Below are positions 42,684-51,086 of a stretch of 64,000 nt of DNA, in pieces. Position 1 is the first letter of the stretch; each line of letters begins with the position of its first letter. The notes under the pieces were generated by a model. The model ran no database searches and was not told the DNA's origin. It saw only the letters and a program-made list of their open reading frames with translations. This DNA is from an uncultured Gammaproteobacteria bacterium (lineage in GTDB: Bacteria > Pseudomonadota > Gammaproteobacteria > Steroidobacterales > Woeseiaceae), in NCBI GenBank assembly GCA_937899415.1, contig CALBPI010000060.1, positions 152,813-216,812 of the forward strand, read 5' to 3'. The position numbers and the translations under genes were made by a program.

Positions 42684-44375
42684 CTATTTCACAGCCGCGA
42701 TTTCGCGACCGCCGACCCAGGTCTGCAGCACAGCGATCTGCCAGATCTCCTCAACGGGGATTTCAAAGTAGTCGCGGTCGATGACAATAAAGTCGGCCCA
42801 TTTGCCGGGTTCGAGGCTGCCGATGCGATCCGCTTGCCCGACGGAGTCTGCGGCCCAGATTGTGAACGCAGCGAGTGTCTCTTCACGCGTCAGGGCCTGG
42901 TCGGGATACCAGCCACCCACGGGCTCGCCGTCCTTGCCCATGCGCGAGACGGCCGCGTAGAGGCCGTCAAACATCTCGGGCTTCTCGACGGGGAAGTCGG
43001 AACCTGCGGCCACGCGCACGCCTGCGTCGAGCATGCGGCGCCAAGCGTAGCCGCCAAGAATGCGTTCCGGGCCCACGCGGTCTTCGGCCATATTCTTGTC
43101 GCTCGTCGCATGGGTGGGCTGCATCGAGGCGACGATGTTGAGCTCGGCGAAGCGTGGGATGTCCTCAAGCGCGACGATCTGCGCGTGTTCGATGCGGTCG
43201 TTGAAGCCTGACGGTTTGCCGTCGCTCGCGGCTGCAAAAGCGTCGAGCACAATGCGGTTGGCGCGGTCGCCGATCGCATGGACATTCGCGGCCAGACCCT
43301 TTGCATGCGCGGCCTTGATCTGCGCCGTGAATTTCGCCGTGTCGCCGCGCATGAGGCCCAGGTTGCCTGAGTCGTCGCTGTATTCCTTGATCATGGCCGC
43401 GCCGCGGCTGCCCAGCGCACCGTCGGCGTAGAGCTTCACGCTCGTCACTTCAAAGAGATCGCGCGCGTAACCCCGGATCGGTCCGTCGAACTCGGCCAGC
43501 GTGGGCGTACCGGCCAGCATGGCACTCACGCGAATGGGCATTTCGTCGGCGTCAGCGAGTTCTTTGTAGAGCGCCACTTCCAGCGCCGTCGTTCCGGCGT
43601 CGTGGACACCCGTGACGCCCAACGAGGCCAACTCGTACATCGCGTTTTTCAAGAAGTTGCGCTGATCGTCACGACTGGGCGGCAGGATGACGCGGGCGAC
43701 GAGCGGCATCGCGGTATCAATGAGCACACCCGTGGCATCGCCGTTGGCATCGCGGACGATTTCGCCGCCAACAGGGTTTGGCGTGTCGCGCGTGATGCCC
43801 GCGAGCTCAAGCGCGGCCGTGTTGGCCCAGGCGGCATGGCCGTCGATGCGATTCAGGAATACGGGGCGGTCGGCCACGATGCTGTCGAGATCGGCCGCGG
43901 TCGGGAATCGATTCTCGGTCCAGAGTACCTGGTTCCAGCCGCGCCCCAGCACCCAGGCCGTGCTGTCGGGTTGCTCACGCACGTAGGCCGAGATGCGGCT
44001 CAGTGTGGCGTCGAGGCTGTCGATGCCGGCCAGGTCGAGATTAGCGCGCAGCTGTCCCAAGCTCGACACATGCCCGTGTGCATCAATTAGTCCGGGCAGA
44101 ATCGTCTCGCCCGCAACGTCGACGACCCGCTCGGCCGCGTAGCCTTCGAGGAGGTCTGCGTCGCCGATCGCAACGATGCGGCCCTTCGTGATCACCATCG
44201 TGTCGAACTGCGAAAGTGCGCCATCGGCCATCGTGTAGCCGTTGGCGCCCGTGATCGCGAGATCGGCGGGTGCTTTTGCCACGGTTGCGGCATCGTCGCT
44301 ATTGCCACAGGCGGCCAGAATCAGAACAGATAGCGCGACGCCCAGGCGGCGCAGGAAACAGAATCGAATCGACAT
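42684..44375 (-). CDS. YtcJ-like amidohydrolase lipoprotein
   Basis: A metal-dependent amidohydrolase of 563 residues exported as a lipoprotein (lipobox LILAAC, Cys near 22). The HxH metal motif is LIDAHGHVSS; later ligands lie in ANVHAIGDRA and RIEHAQIV, and the Asp in AGSDFPVEKP. The C-terminal GSLEPGKWADFIVID is typical of the family. GAGAG lies before the ATG at 44375. It is distinct from the Tat-exported amidohydrolase at about 12-14 kb. Substrate unknown; possibly N-acyl or amide compounds. Confidence 0.87.
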   Translation of the reverse strand: MSIRFCFLRRLGVALSVLILAACGNSDDAATVAKAPADLAITGANGYTMADGALSQFDTMVITKGRIVAIGDADLLEGYAAERVVDVAGETILPGLIDAHGHVSSLGQLRANLDLAGIDSLDATLSRISAYVREQPDSTAWVLGRGWNQVLWTENRFPTAADLDSIVADRPVFLNRIDGHAAWANTAALELAGITRDTPNPVGGEIVRDANGDATGVLIDTAMPLVARVILPPSRDDQRNFLKNAMYELASLGVTGVHDAGTTALEVALYKELADADEMPIRVSAMLAGTPTLAEFDGPIRGYARDLFEVTSVKLYADGALGSRGAAMIKEYSDDSGNLGLMRGDTAKFTAQIKAAHAKGLAANVHAIGDRANRIVLDAFAAASDGKPSGFNDRIEHAQIVALEDIPRFAELNIVASMQPTHATSDKNMAEDRVGPERILGGYAWRRMLDAGVRVAAGSDFPVEKPEMFDGLYAAVSRMGKDGEPVGGWYPDQALTREETLAAFTIWAADSVGQADRIGSLEPGKWADFIVIDRDYFEIPVEEIWQIAVLQTWVGGREIAAVK

Positions 44376-44383
44376 CAGTGCTC

Positions 44384-44827
44384 TCAGGGGCTCGGAATCT
44401 TGGTGGCCTGCCAGGCGACGGCACGCCATTCACTCTCACGCGCAACGAACGTGCCCGTGTTGAAGTAATACAGGACTTCGCTGCCGTCAGACGGTGTGGC
44501 GACGAGGCGAAACGCGACGATGGCCATGTCGGCATAGAGTCGGATGTCGACATCTTCGGCCGTGTACACCACCGCAGGTGAATCGGGTTGCGTGTCGGCG
44601 GCGCCGCGCACGCTTTCAAGGATGGCGGCTTTGTTGGTTCTCGCCCCTGCCGACGAGGTGTAGACCAGATCGTCAGCCCAGAAGCGCTCATGGACGGACG
44701 CATCGCCAATCGACGCGCCAGCCAGGAACGCGTCGAGCATCGTCGCAAGCGTGTCACGATCGTCGTCGGCCATGGTGGGTGCGGAGACCAGAAAAAGAAC
44801 AACAGCAAGTAGGCGCAATGCTCGCAT
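44384..44827 (-). CDS. exported NTF2-like (DUF4440-type) protein
   Basis: A 147-residue protein with a signal peptide (1-20, ending TMA-DD) and an NTF2-like cone fold. Visible signatures: LDAFLAGASIGDASVHERFWADDLVYTSS at the start and the final FNTGTFVARESEWRAVAWQATKIP. Such proteins bind or convert small hydrophobic molecules; no catalytic claim is made. It is the first gene of a leftward group with the amidohydrolase and gloB (gaps of 8 bases each). Confidence 0.82.
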   Translation of the reverse strand: MRALRLLAVVLFLVSAPTMADDDRDTLATMLDAFLAGASIGDASVHERFWADDLVYTSSAGARTNKAAILESVRGAADTQPDSPAVVYTAEDVDIRLYADMAIVAFRLVATPSDGSEVLYYFNTGTFVARESEWRAVAWQATKIPSP

Positions 44828-44975
44828 TCGCTAACTCCAGGAGGGGGATCAAACCTATGCCGGAACTATACCGCAGCCGGTTCACAGAGAAGATTCGTGC
44901 TGGGATATCATGCCGGCTTCGCCAACACGGAGTCCTTGCTGTGACACGAGCGATCACCGCCTCTTGGAATCGCCG

Positions 44976-45704
44976 ATGAGTCGTCTGTTTGTGGTGCGAC
45001 ACGGGCAGGCGCGTTTTCTGACCGACGATTACGACCGCCTGTCCGACCTCGGCAAACAACAGTCCGAGGCTCTGGGTCAGGCCTGGTTGACCGCATCGAT
45101 CCGTCCCCTGCGTGCGTATGCGGGCACGCTTGAGCGTCAGCGTGATACGGCGGCAGGCGTGGCTGCTGCGTTTGGTGGGGCCGATATCGCATTCCCTGAA
45201 ACGGAAGTCGTCGCGGGTCTCGATGAGTATCCGGCCGACGAACTCATCGCAGAACTCGTGCCACGCCTGCGCCGTGACGACCCGGCCGTCGATCGCGCCG
45301 CCTCGGAGTTCGAGTCTGCGACCGATGACGCGGCGCGCTACCGACCCGTTCACCGGCTGTTGGAGGCCGTCATGCGTGCATGGGTGGCCGGCGATTACCC
45401 GCTCGACAGTGTCTCACTTCCAACATGGACAGATTTTAGTGGCGGCGTGCGCCAGGCGCTGCGCAGCATCATGAGTGAGGCGCCTCGAAGCGCCGATGTT
45501 GCCGTCTTTACGTCGGGCGGCCCCATTGGCATCACGGTGCAAACCGTGCTGGAAGCTCCGGAAATCAAGGCGGCCGAGCTCAACTGGCGTGTGCACAACG
45601 CGTCGGTAACTGCTCTGACATTTTCGGGCTCTGGCGCCCGTATTTCCTTAGACAGCTTCAACGATGTGGCCCATTTGGGCCCAGAAATGCGGACGTTTCG
45701 ATAG
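44976..45704 (+). CDS. histidine phosphatase family protein
   Basis: A phosphoglycerate-mutase-like phosphatase of 242 residues. The catalytic motif LFVVRHGQA (RHG) is at the N-terminus, ERQRDTA supplies the second Arg, and VFTSGGPIGITVQ the second active-site region, where the usual His is replaced by Gly-Pro. That change is common in this subgroup and makes a sensory or broad phosphatase role likelier than glycolysis. A short inverted repeat (GACGTTT/AAACGTC) spans the stop codon. Confidence 0.85.
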   Translation: MSRLFVVRHGQARFLTDDYDRLSDLGKQQSEALGQAWLTASIRPLRAYAGTLERQRDTAAGVAAAFGGADIAFPETEVVAGLDEYPADELIAELVPRLRRDDPAVDRAASEFESATDDAARYRPVHRLLEAVMRAWVAGDYPLDSVSLPTWTDFSGGVRQALRSIMSEAPRSADVAVFTSGGPIGITVQTVLEAPEIKAAELNWRVHNASVTALTFSGSGARISLDSFNDVAHLGPEMRTFR

Positions 45705-45729
45705 ACAAAACGTCTGCGTCGAGCTTTTA

Positions 45730-45746
45730 TTGGCACCTGTTTGGCA
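45730..45746 (+). promoter_or_regulatory. sigma-54-like promoter element
   Basis: TTGGCAC, then CTGTT within the spacing, then TGGCA: the motif agrees with TGGCAC-N5-TTGCW at all but one defined position, with GG and GC at the correct distance. It would start a transcript near 45757. A separate TTGACA at 45786-45791 is an alternative sigma-70 -35 with a poor -10. Confidence 0.5.
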
Positions 45747-45756
45747 AGTTTTTAAC

Positions 45757-45945
45757 TCTTGTAGAACTATTTTGCTAAAAAATGTTTGACAAGAGGTCTC
45801 CGGTCCGGCATTGTTCATCTCGCGAGTTAGTCATCGTCCCCACAGCTTCGCTGGTTGACTAACTTCGTTGTCCCCAAAGTCTCTTCTCCTCGCATTGGAA
45901 GAGACGCCTAAGGCCGGCCTCTCTGTTCGAAGCCGGCCTTTTTTT
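45757..45945 (+). ncRNA. candidate small RNA with three hairpins and terminator
   Basis: No protein gene fits here. Three perfect stems are stacked: AGTTAGTCA/TGACTAACT (45825-45833 with 45856-45864), GTCTCTTC/GAAGAGAC (45879-45886 with 45898-45905), and terminator AAGGCCGGC/GCCGGCCTT (45910-45918 with 45932-45940) followed by T. The first loop and the linker after it each contain GTCCCC. C-rich unpaired segments between hairpins recall trans-acting sRNAs such as Xanthomonas sX13, but homology is untested. The 5' end is uncertain (45757 or about 45820). Confidence 0.7.
45910..45945 (+). terminator. intrinsic terminator of the candidate sRNA
   Basis: A 9-base perfect stem AAGGCCGGC/GCCGGCCTT with a 13-base loop, ending in seven consecutive T. 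It is the strongest terminator in the window. Confidence 0.9.
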
Positions 45946-45949
45946 ATCC

Positions 45950-46150
45950 AGATTGCGAACTTGCCAAGGAGTCGGGGACACCGCGGATCAAAGCCGGCAG
46001 CGACTAGGTTTTGTCGAGGATCCGCTGAGCCATGGGGCTGCGGTATGGCAAACGCTCCAGCCGGCAGGGGTATAGCGCGCCGTTAAGACTTGGCGCTGAG
46101 TCAGAACATCGGGGGCCGGGTCACGGAAACGAGACCTGGCCTTTTTATTT
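45950..46150 (+). ncRNA. possible second structured RNA or leader
   Basis: This segment after the sRNA terminator also has no supportable protein gene. GCGGATC (45983-45989) pairs with GATCCGC (46019-46025), enclosing a smaller CGAC/GTCG stem. GCGCC/GGCGC pairs near 46077-46096. It ends in terminator GGCCGGGTC/GACCTGGCC (46114-46122 with 46133-46141) with T-rich tail. GCCGGCAG occurs twice. I do not recognise the family and see no clear promoter. Confidence 0.4.
46114..46150 (+). terminator. intrinsic terminator
   Basis: A 9-base stem with one G-T pair, then TTTTTATTTTTT. A further perfect hairpin TTGCGGC/GCCGCAA (46152-46169) follows at once. Confidence 0.8.
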
Positions 46151-46246
46151 TTTGCGGCTTCTGCCGCAACCAATGTGAAGGCAGCGGCATCACAGAAATG
46201 CGTGGGGGCGTAATCGTGGACTCGACCAATGACAGGAGACGCAACG

Positions 46247-46528
46247 ATGAAAACCCCACTGGTACTGGTAGCCGCATTGGCGCTCACGGGCTGCGCCACG
46301 TCGCTTGACGATCTGGTTCGGGAGGCTGGACGCACGGGTGACTGGTCAGCCGTAGAGCAGCGCGAGTGGCTCAACGACCGCCGTGCCGCCGACAACATCC
46401 CGATGCTGGCAGGCGCTTGCGGAGACCGTCACATCGCCGTCGTCTCCTCGACGGGTGCGCCGCGCTGCGAACGCAGCGACATTCTCGAGCAGGTGTTGAC
46501 GCCCAGAACCGGCTCAGCGATTCGTTAG
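46247..46528 (+). CDS. small lipoprotein of unknown function
   Basis: A 93-residue predicted lipoprotein with lipobox ALTGC (Cys near 15). The mature part has an Asp/Glu/Arg-rich helix (LDDLVREAGRTGDWSAVEQREWL) and two further cysteines (AGACGDRH, PRCERSD) that may form a disulfide. No family recognised. AGGAGA lies 8 bases before the ATG at 46247, which decides the start over an upstream ATG. Its end overlaps the convergent DUF2256 gene by 15 bases. Confidence 0.75.
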   Translation: MKTPLVLVAALALTGCATSLDDLVREAGRTGDWSAVEQREWLNDRRAADNIPMLAGACGDRHIAVVSSTGAPRCERSDILEQVLTPRTGSAIR

Positions 46529-46897
46529 CAAGCGCAGCCGCACAGGACCGCGCGCTGTTGAGGGATCGACGGCATGACCGCTCTGTGTCATTTCGAGCGT
46601 GCCTGATACGACGAGTCGCCGGGCCGCAGAACGCGCACGCTCCATCAGGGGACGCCAGTCATCGGGCGCGACGCGCCGTGCGGCTTCACTGGGGCAGATC
46701 GTTGCCCCGTGCGCGCGGGCGCCAAGCAGATCGAGAATCGCCTGCTCGAGAGCCGTATCGACACCTGATGTTCCGCGCTTCCGACAGGCGTCCGAGCAGT
46801 ACTTCACATCGTCCCAGTTGCGCGCCCACTTGCGTCGCCAGGTCATGGTGCGCCCGCATACCGTGCAGGACTTTTCATCGCCCGGGCGACCCGCCAT
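46514..46897 (-). CDS. DUF2256 and DUF3253 fusion protein
   Basis: A 127-residue cytosolic protein with two small domains. Residues 8-42 are DUF2256: KSCTVCGRTMTWRRKWARNW then VKYCSDACR, with four cysteines for zinc. Residues about 45-127 are DUF3253, a winged-helix-like domain (LEQAILDLLGARAHGATICP). Both functions are unknown. It lies 2 bases after the photolyase-oxidoreductase fusion on the same strand. DUF2256 genes often neighbour photolyase/cryptochrome genes (my recollection), so a light- or repair-linked role is plausible. Confidence 0.88.
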   Translation of the reverse strand: MAGRPGDEKSCTVCGRTMTWRRKWARNWDDVKYCSDACRKRGTSGVDTALEQAILDLLGARAHGATICPSEAARRVAPDDWRPLMERARSAARRLVVSGTLEMTQSGHAVDPSTARGPVRLRLLTNR

Positions 46898-46899
46898 GG

Positions 46900-49335
46900 T
46901 TAGAGCAGCGCACCCTGCACAGGCGCTGGCCGCTGCGCCAGCGCAGCGGCGGCCAGTAGCCTACCCGCTGCGGCCTTACCGCTCAGCCACGCGGACTCCA
47001 TGCGCGAGTTGCCCGCGCACCAGTCGCCGCAGACGCCGATCCAGTTTTCGGCATCAAACAAGCACCCAGCATCGAGGCCTTGCTCTGTGCGCGCGTAACG
47101 CCAGCGGTGCGCCACGGCGGTGTCGGGATCGATAGTGACGCCCGTGATACGGACGAATGCCTCGGCGAGTGCCTTGGCACAGGCGCCGGCGTCATCCTCA
47201 AGATGAGCCTGCGACCAGTCGCCCGTCGCATGCACAACCCAGCGTTGCTCACCTTCCGCGGCGCGGCTGCCGATCCAGGCCAGCGTGTCGTCATCGAGGA
47301 ACGCGGCCTGCCAATGGTCTTCAGGTAAGGCGGGACCCGTGAACATCGCCGCCCAGCAGGGCAGAAACTCGACGGCCCGGGCTTGCGCGGCAAAGTCCGG
47401 CTGTACCGGCTCGAGCAGCTCGGCCGCTTGCGGTGCGGGTGCTGTGACAAGCACGGCATCGAAGGGTCCGACAGGTCGCCGCGGGCCTGTCGTCTCGGAG
47501 TCGAGTTCCCAGGCACCGTCCTTGCGCCTTATCGAAGTCACGCGTGTCTCGGTGATGAGCTCGAGGCCGTGCGCCATGCGCCGCGTCACGGCGTTCATGC
47601 CGCCGACACCGCGCCAGCGTGTGTTGCGAGTTGGTGCCTTGGCGCCATCCGGTGCGCCCAGCGTCAACGGCCAACGCTCAATGACGCCTTCCTGCTCCCA
47701 GGAGCCGAGGTGTTGGGCGAACCGGGGGTCGCGCGCCGTAAAGAACTGGGCACCGTGATCGAATCGTGCCGAGTCTCGGCGCCGCGTGGCGGCGCGCCCC
47801 CCAGGCCCACGGCTCTTCTCGATCACGACGACCTCATGGTTGTGGTCGGCGAGCGCGCGGGCGGCTGCCATGCCGGCGATACCCGCACCGACAACGGCCA
47901 CGCGGAGTCGGCGACCCTGAGGGCGAGCAATGTGATCGGCGTACGCCGCCATATCGAGTCGGTCAGCATGCTGTCGCGCAGAGCGGCCGCGCACGGTGCC
48001 CAAGACGGGTTGCTCGGGCGTGAACGGACGATCAAACAAGCCCAGCGCCCAGAGCAGACCGCCGTAGGAGGACGGGTCGTTGCCATCCAGGGCATAGCGA
48101 TGGTTCAGGTCGATGAGTGCGGCGTGTGCGTCCTGCGGCGTGCCTGTCCAGCCAGGGATCACCTTTGCCCAGGTCATACGCAGGTTGTTGTGCAACTCGC
48201 CGTGCGCCAGCAGTGAGCGTTGCGCGAGATCCCAGAGGGGTTCTTCGCTTTGCGCGTGTTGCAACGCGTACAGCGTCAGGTCGCGCTCGCGGCGATCATT
48301 CGAGTGCCGCTCCAGCGTCTCGCGGGCCCACACGGGGATCGCCGACCAGGCGTCAGGGTCGGCGCAATGGAAGCAGAAGTTGTGCGCGATCTCGCGCCAC
48401 ACCGTCAGCTCTTCGATGAACTTGTCGGCGCCGGCCCCGCCGGTGTCCATCGCGTCAGCGGCCAGCCGCAAGGGCGAAACCATGCCGTAATGCAGGTAGG
48501 CCGGCAAGCGGCTGACACCCTGTGGCCATTGCTCGGCCGCATCGTTGCGGCGCCGGTGGTAGCCGCGCAGGCCGCGCTCGCGAAACGTTGTCCAGCGCTC
48601 GTAGCCGGCCTGCGTGCCACCCGGTGTGTCGGCCACGGGTCCGATGGCGTGATTGATCGGCAGGGCGGCGATGGCCGCCAGCAGGTCCGCATCATCGGCG
48701 TCTGCCACATGAAACGCGGGCCAGTCGGACGCGCCCAGTGCGCCCGCATCGGGCACTTTGGCGTCGTGCCAACCTTCCGCAATGCGCTTTGGATATTCGT
48801 GCTTGAGCTTGTCGCGAAATTTGAAGGCGCGGTCGATCGCCTTTCCCGGAAACGGCATAGGAACGATGCAGCGTGCGTCGACCTGCACGACCGGGCCTGC
48901 GGCTGTCTTGGCGAGGCGGGCCTGCCAATGATTGAAAGGCGCCACGGGCATCATCTCGAACACAACGACCGCCGCGCGTCGAACAAGATCAGGCAGCGGC
49001 GACGGCGCGCCATCGCGCGGCAGGAAAAACCGATAGGCGATGCCGCGCTCAGCCAGCTCACGGTTCACATCGCGCGCGCCCTGCAGGATGAACAGGTGGT
49101 GGCGGTCGCTATCGTAGCGGTGCGCGCCGCCGAGGCCCTGATACACCAACACGGGCTTGCCGGTTTGCGCGGACAGCGCGAGTGCCGTGTCGAGCGCGGG
49201 ATTGTCGTGCGCGCGCATGGCGTGGTGCATCCAGTACAGCACGTAGTCGCCATCGGCAGGCGCTGCTGTGTGCAGCACGCGCGCCCGTTCCCGCAGCTCG
49301 GGCGGCAGAGTGGTCAGGAGATCAGACTCAGTCAT
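46900..49335 (-). CDS. photolyase domain fused to renalase-like FAD oxidoreductase
   Basis: An 811-residue two-part flavoprotein. Residues about 28-460 resemble a class II-type photolyase: VLYWMHHAMRAHDNPAL at the antenna domain, FIEELTVWREIAHNF, then LHNNLRMTWAKVIPGW, LNHRYALDGNDPSSYGG and LWALGLFD around the FAD pocket. Residues about 475-811 are a renalase-like oxidoreductase with VVGAGIAGMAAA (dinucleotide loop), FDHGAQFFTARD and IGVCGDWCAGNSRMESAW. Cyclobutane-dimer repair is expected of the first part; the second oxidises an unknown substrate. It is divergent from another photolyase gene. Confidence 0.88.
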   Translation of the reverse strand: MTESDLLTTLPPELRERARVLHTAAPADGDYVLYWMHHAMRAHDNPALDTALALSAQTGKPVLVYQGLGGAHRYDSDRHHLFILQGARDVNRELAERGIAYRFFLPRDGAPSPLPDLVRRAAVVVFEMMPVAPFNHWQARLAKTAAGPVVQVDARCIVPMPFPGKAIDRAFKFRDKLKHEYPKRIAEGWHDAKVPDAGALGASDWPAFHVADADDADLLAAIAALPINHAIGPVADTPGGTQAGYERWTTFRERGLRGYHRRRNDAAEQWPQGVSRLPAYLHYGMVSPLRLAADAMDTGGAGADKFIEELTVWREIAHNFCFHCADPDAWSAIPVWARETLERHSNDRRERDLTLYALQHAQSEEPLWDLAQRSLLAHGELHNNLRMTWAKVIPGWTGTPQDAHAALIDLNHRYALDGNDPSSYGGLLWALGLFDRPFTPEQPVLGTVRGRSARQHADRLDMAAYADHIARPQGRRLRVAVVGAGIAGMAAARALADHNHEVVVIEKSRGPGGRAATRRRDSARFDHGAQFFTARDPRFAQHLGSWEQEGVIERWPLTLGAPDGAKAPTRNTRWRGVGGMNAVTRRMAHGLELITETRVTSIRRKDGAWELDSETTGPRRPVGPFDAVLVTAPAPQAAELLEPVQPDFAAQARAVEFLPCWAAMFTGPALPEDHWQAAFLDDDTLAWIGSRAAEGEQRWVVHATGDWSQAHLEDDAGACAKALAEAFVRITGVTIDPDTAVAHRWRYARTEQGLDAGCLFDAENWIGVCGDWCAGNSRMESAWLSGKAAAGRLLAAAALAQRPAPVQGALL

Positions 49336-49460
49336 CGTTGATCTGTAACTTAGACAATTGACAAAATTTGCCTGAATATCTTTCTCAAAACATAGACAAA
49401 GCAGCGATTTCAGGCGCTCATCCAGTTATTCTACGTTCTTTGTCGAACTACTGCTGACGC
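49336..49460. promoter_or_regulatory. divergent photolyase promoter region with TTGTC/GACAA repeats
   Basis: An AT-rich 125-base gap between two divergent photolyase genes. GACAA occurs in TAGACAA (49351-49357), TTGACAA (49358-49364) and TAGACAA (49393-49399), all in the same orientation, and TTGTC occurs inverted near 49439. The repeated heptamer suggests a shared regulator. I cannot place reliable -35/-10 pairs. Confidence 0.45.
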
Positions 49461-51038
49461 ATGTCGATTCCGGTACAGCTCGTCTGGTTCAAGCGTGACC
49501 TCCGGGTCACGGACCACGTGCCGCTCGTCGCCGCGGCGCGCGCGGGTCGCATATTGCCGCTCTTCATTGTCGAGCCCGGCATCGTCACGGCGGCCGACTA
49601 CGACGCCATGCACTACCGCTTCTTGCGTGATGGCCTCGTTGCATTGCGTGCCGCCCTTGCCGAGCGGGGGCAACCGCTCGTCGTGCGCGTCGGCGAGGCC
49701 GTCTCGGTGTTGCGTGCCCTGCACCAACAGACGCGGTTCGAGGCCATCCACGTCCATGAGGAGACGGGCAACGCGCTGACCTACGCCCGTGACCGCGCCG
49801 TACTGGATTGGGCGCGGGCCACGAACGTCACGGTGTACGAGACGCCGCAAACCGGCGTCGTGCGAGCACTTGGGTCGCGCAACGGCTGGTCGGCGATCTG
49901 GGGCAAGCGCATGAAAGCGCCCCGGCTCAAGGCGCCTGAAGCCATCGCAGGCCTGACCGATCTGGACGCGGGGACCATTCCGGATGCCAAGGCACTGGGT
50001 CTGAGCGATCTGCACCCGGCCGTCGCGTCACGCGAGCAGACCCAGCGCGGTGGATCGTTGCAGGCACATGCGACGCTCGAGAGTTTTCTCGAGGAACGTG
50101 GGCATCGCTACCACCGTGAAATGAGTGCGCCAGGCACGGCGTGGCGGTCGTGCTCCCGGCTGAGCGCTTACCTTGCGACTGGTGCCATCTCGATGCGCGA
50201 AGTGGTGCAGCGGGCACGCGCCGATGATCGCCTGCCGCGGCGGGCGTCCAGCGCCTTCGTGAGCCGACTGCACTGGCACTGCCACTTCATGCAGAAGCTC
50301 GAGTCTCAGCCCTCTATCGAGCATCAGTGCTTCAATGCTGCCTATGAGGGTCTGCGTGATGGTGGCAATGCAGAGTCGCTCTACGACGCATGGTGCACAG
50401 GACGCACGGGCTATCCGTTTGTCGATGCCTGCATGCGATCCCTGCAGGCTACGGGCTGGATCAACTTCCGCATGCGCGCGATGCTCGTGTCGTTTGCGGC
50501 CTACGACCTCTGGCTCGACTGGCGTTTGTTTCGCGACTTTCTCGCGCGCCAGTTCATCGATTACGAGCCCGGTATCCACATCTCGCAGATCCAGATGCAA
50601 AGCGGCACTACGGGCATTAACACGCCGCGCATGTATAACCCCATCAAGCAGGGTTGGGACCACGATGCTCAGGGCGACTTCATTCGTCGTTGGGTGCCCG
50701 AACTGGCCAACGTACCGGCGCCGTTCGTGCACGAGCCCTGGAAGCTCACACCTATGGAAGCTGAGGCGGCGGGCGTGACCTTGGGTGTCGACTACCCCGA
50801 ACGCGCGGTCGATCATGCGACCTCGGTACGCGAGGCGCGCAAGCGTATCGGTGCCGTGCGTCGGTCCGCCGAGCACCGTGGCGAGGCTGAGCGTGTGTTC
50901 GACCAACACGGTAGCCGCAAGAGTTCGCGGGACCGTATGTCGAAGACGAGCTACCGCAAGCGCCGCACGGGCGGCAGTGATGCTCCCCGTTTTGACGCGC
51001 CCAACGACGACGACGACCAGCTTGGCCTCTTTGATTAG
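49461..51038 (+). CDS. cryptochrome/photolyase family protein
   Basis: A 525-residue photolyase/cryptochrome with an N-terminal antenna-binding domain ([18 protein letters not shown]) and an FAD domain. FAD contacts appear in [40 protein letters not shown] and [20 protein letters not shown]. Expected to repair UV photoproducts in DNA using blue light, though a signalling role cannot be excluded. A basic, Ser/Asp-rich tail (about 470-525) extends beyond the fold and ends [10 protein letters not shown]. Divergent from the photolyase-renalase fusion. Confidence 0.92.
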   Translation: MSIPVQLVWFKRDLRVTDHVPLVAAARAGRILPLFIVEPGIVTAADYDAMHYRFLRDGLVALRAALAERGQPLVVRVGEAVSVLRALHQQTRFEAIHVHEETGNALTYARDRAVLDWARATNVTVYETPQTGVVRALGSRNGWSAIWGKRMKAPRLKAPEAIAGLTDLDAGTIPDAKALGLSDLHPAVASREQTQRGGSLQAHATLESFLEERGHRYHREMSAPGTAWRSCSRLSAYLATGAISMREVVQRARADDRLPRRASSAFVSRLHWHCHFMQKLESQPSIEHQCFNAAYEGLRDGGNAESLYDAWCTGRTGYPFVDACMRSLQATGWINFRMRAMLVSFAAYDLWLDWRLFRDFLARQFIDYEPGIHISQIQMQSGTTGINTPRMYNPIKQGWDHDAQGDFIRRWVPELANVPAPFVHEPWKLTPMEAEAAGVTLGVDYPERAVDHATSVREARKRIGAVRRSAEHRGEAERVFDQHGSRKSSRDRMSKTSYRKRRTGGSDAPRFDAPNDDDDQLGLFD

Positions 51039-51086
51039 CCGCTGGCGTGGCTTACCCTCAGGCTGGCTTGGAAAGGGGAGACAGCG

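Noticed and set aside
45950..46110. tRNA, tmRNA, 6S RNA or signal-recognition RNA
   Set aside because: No cloverleaf, no tmRNA-like ends and no conserved 6S or SRP core could be found by eye.
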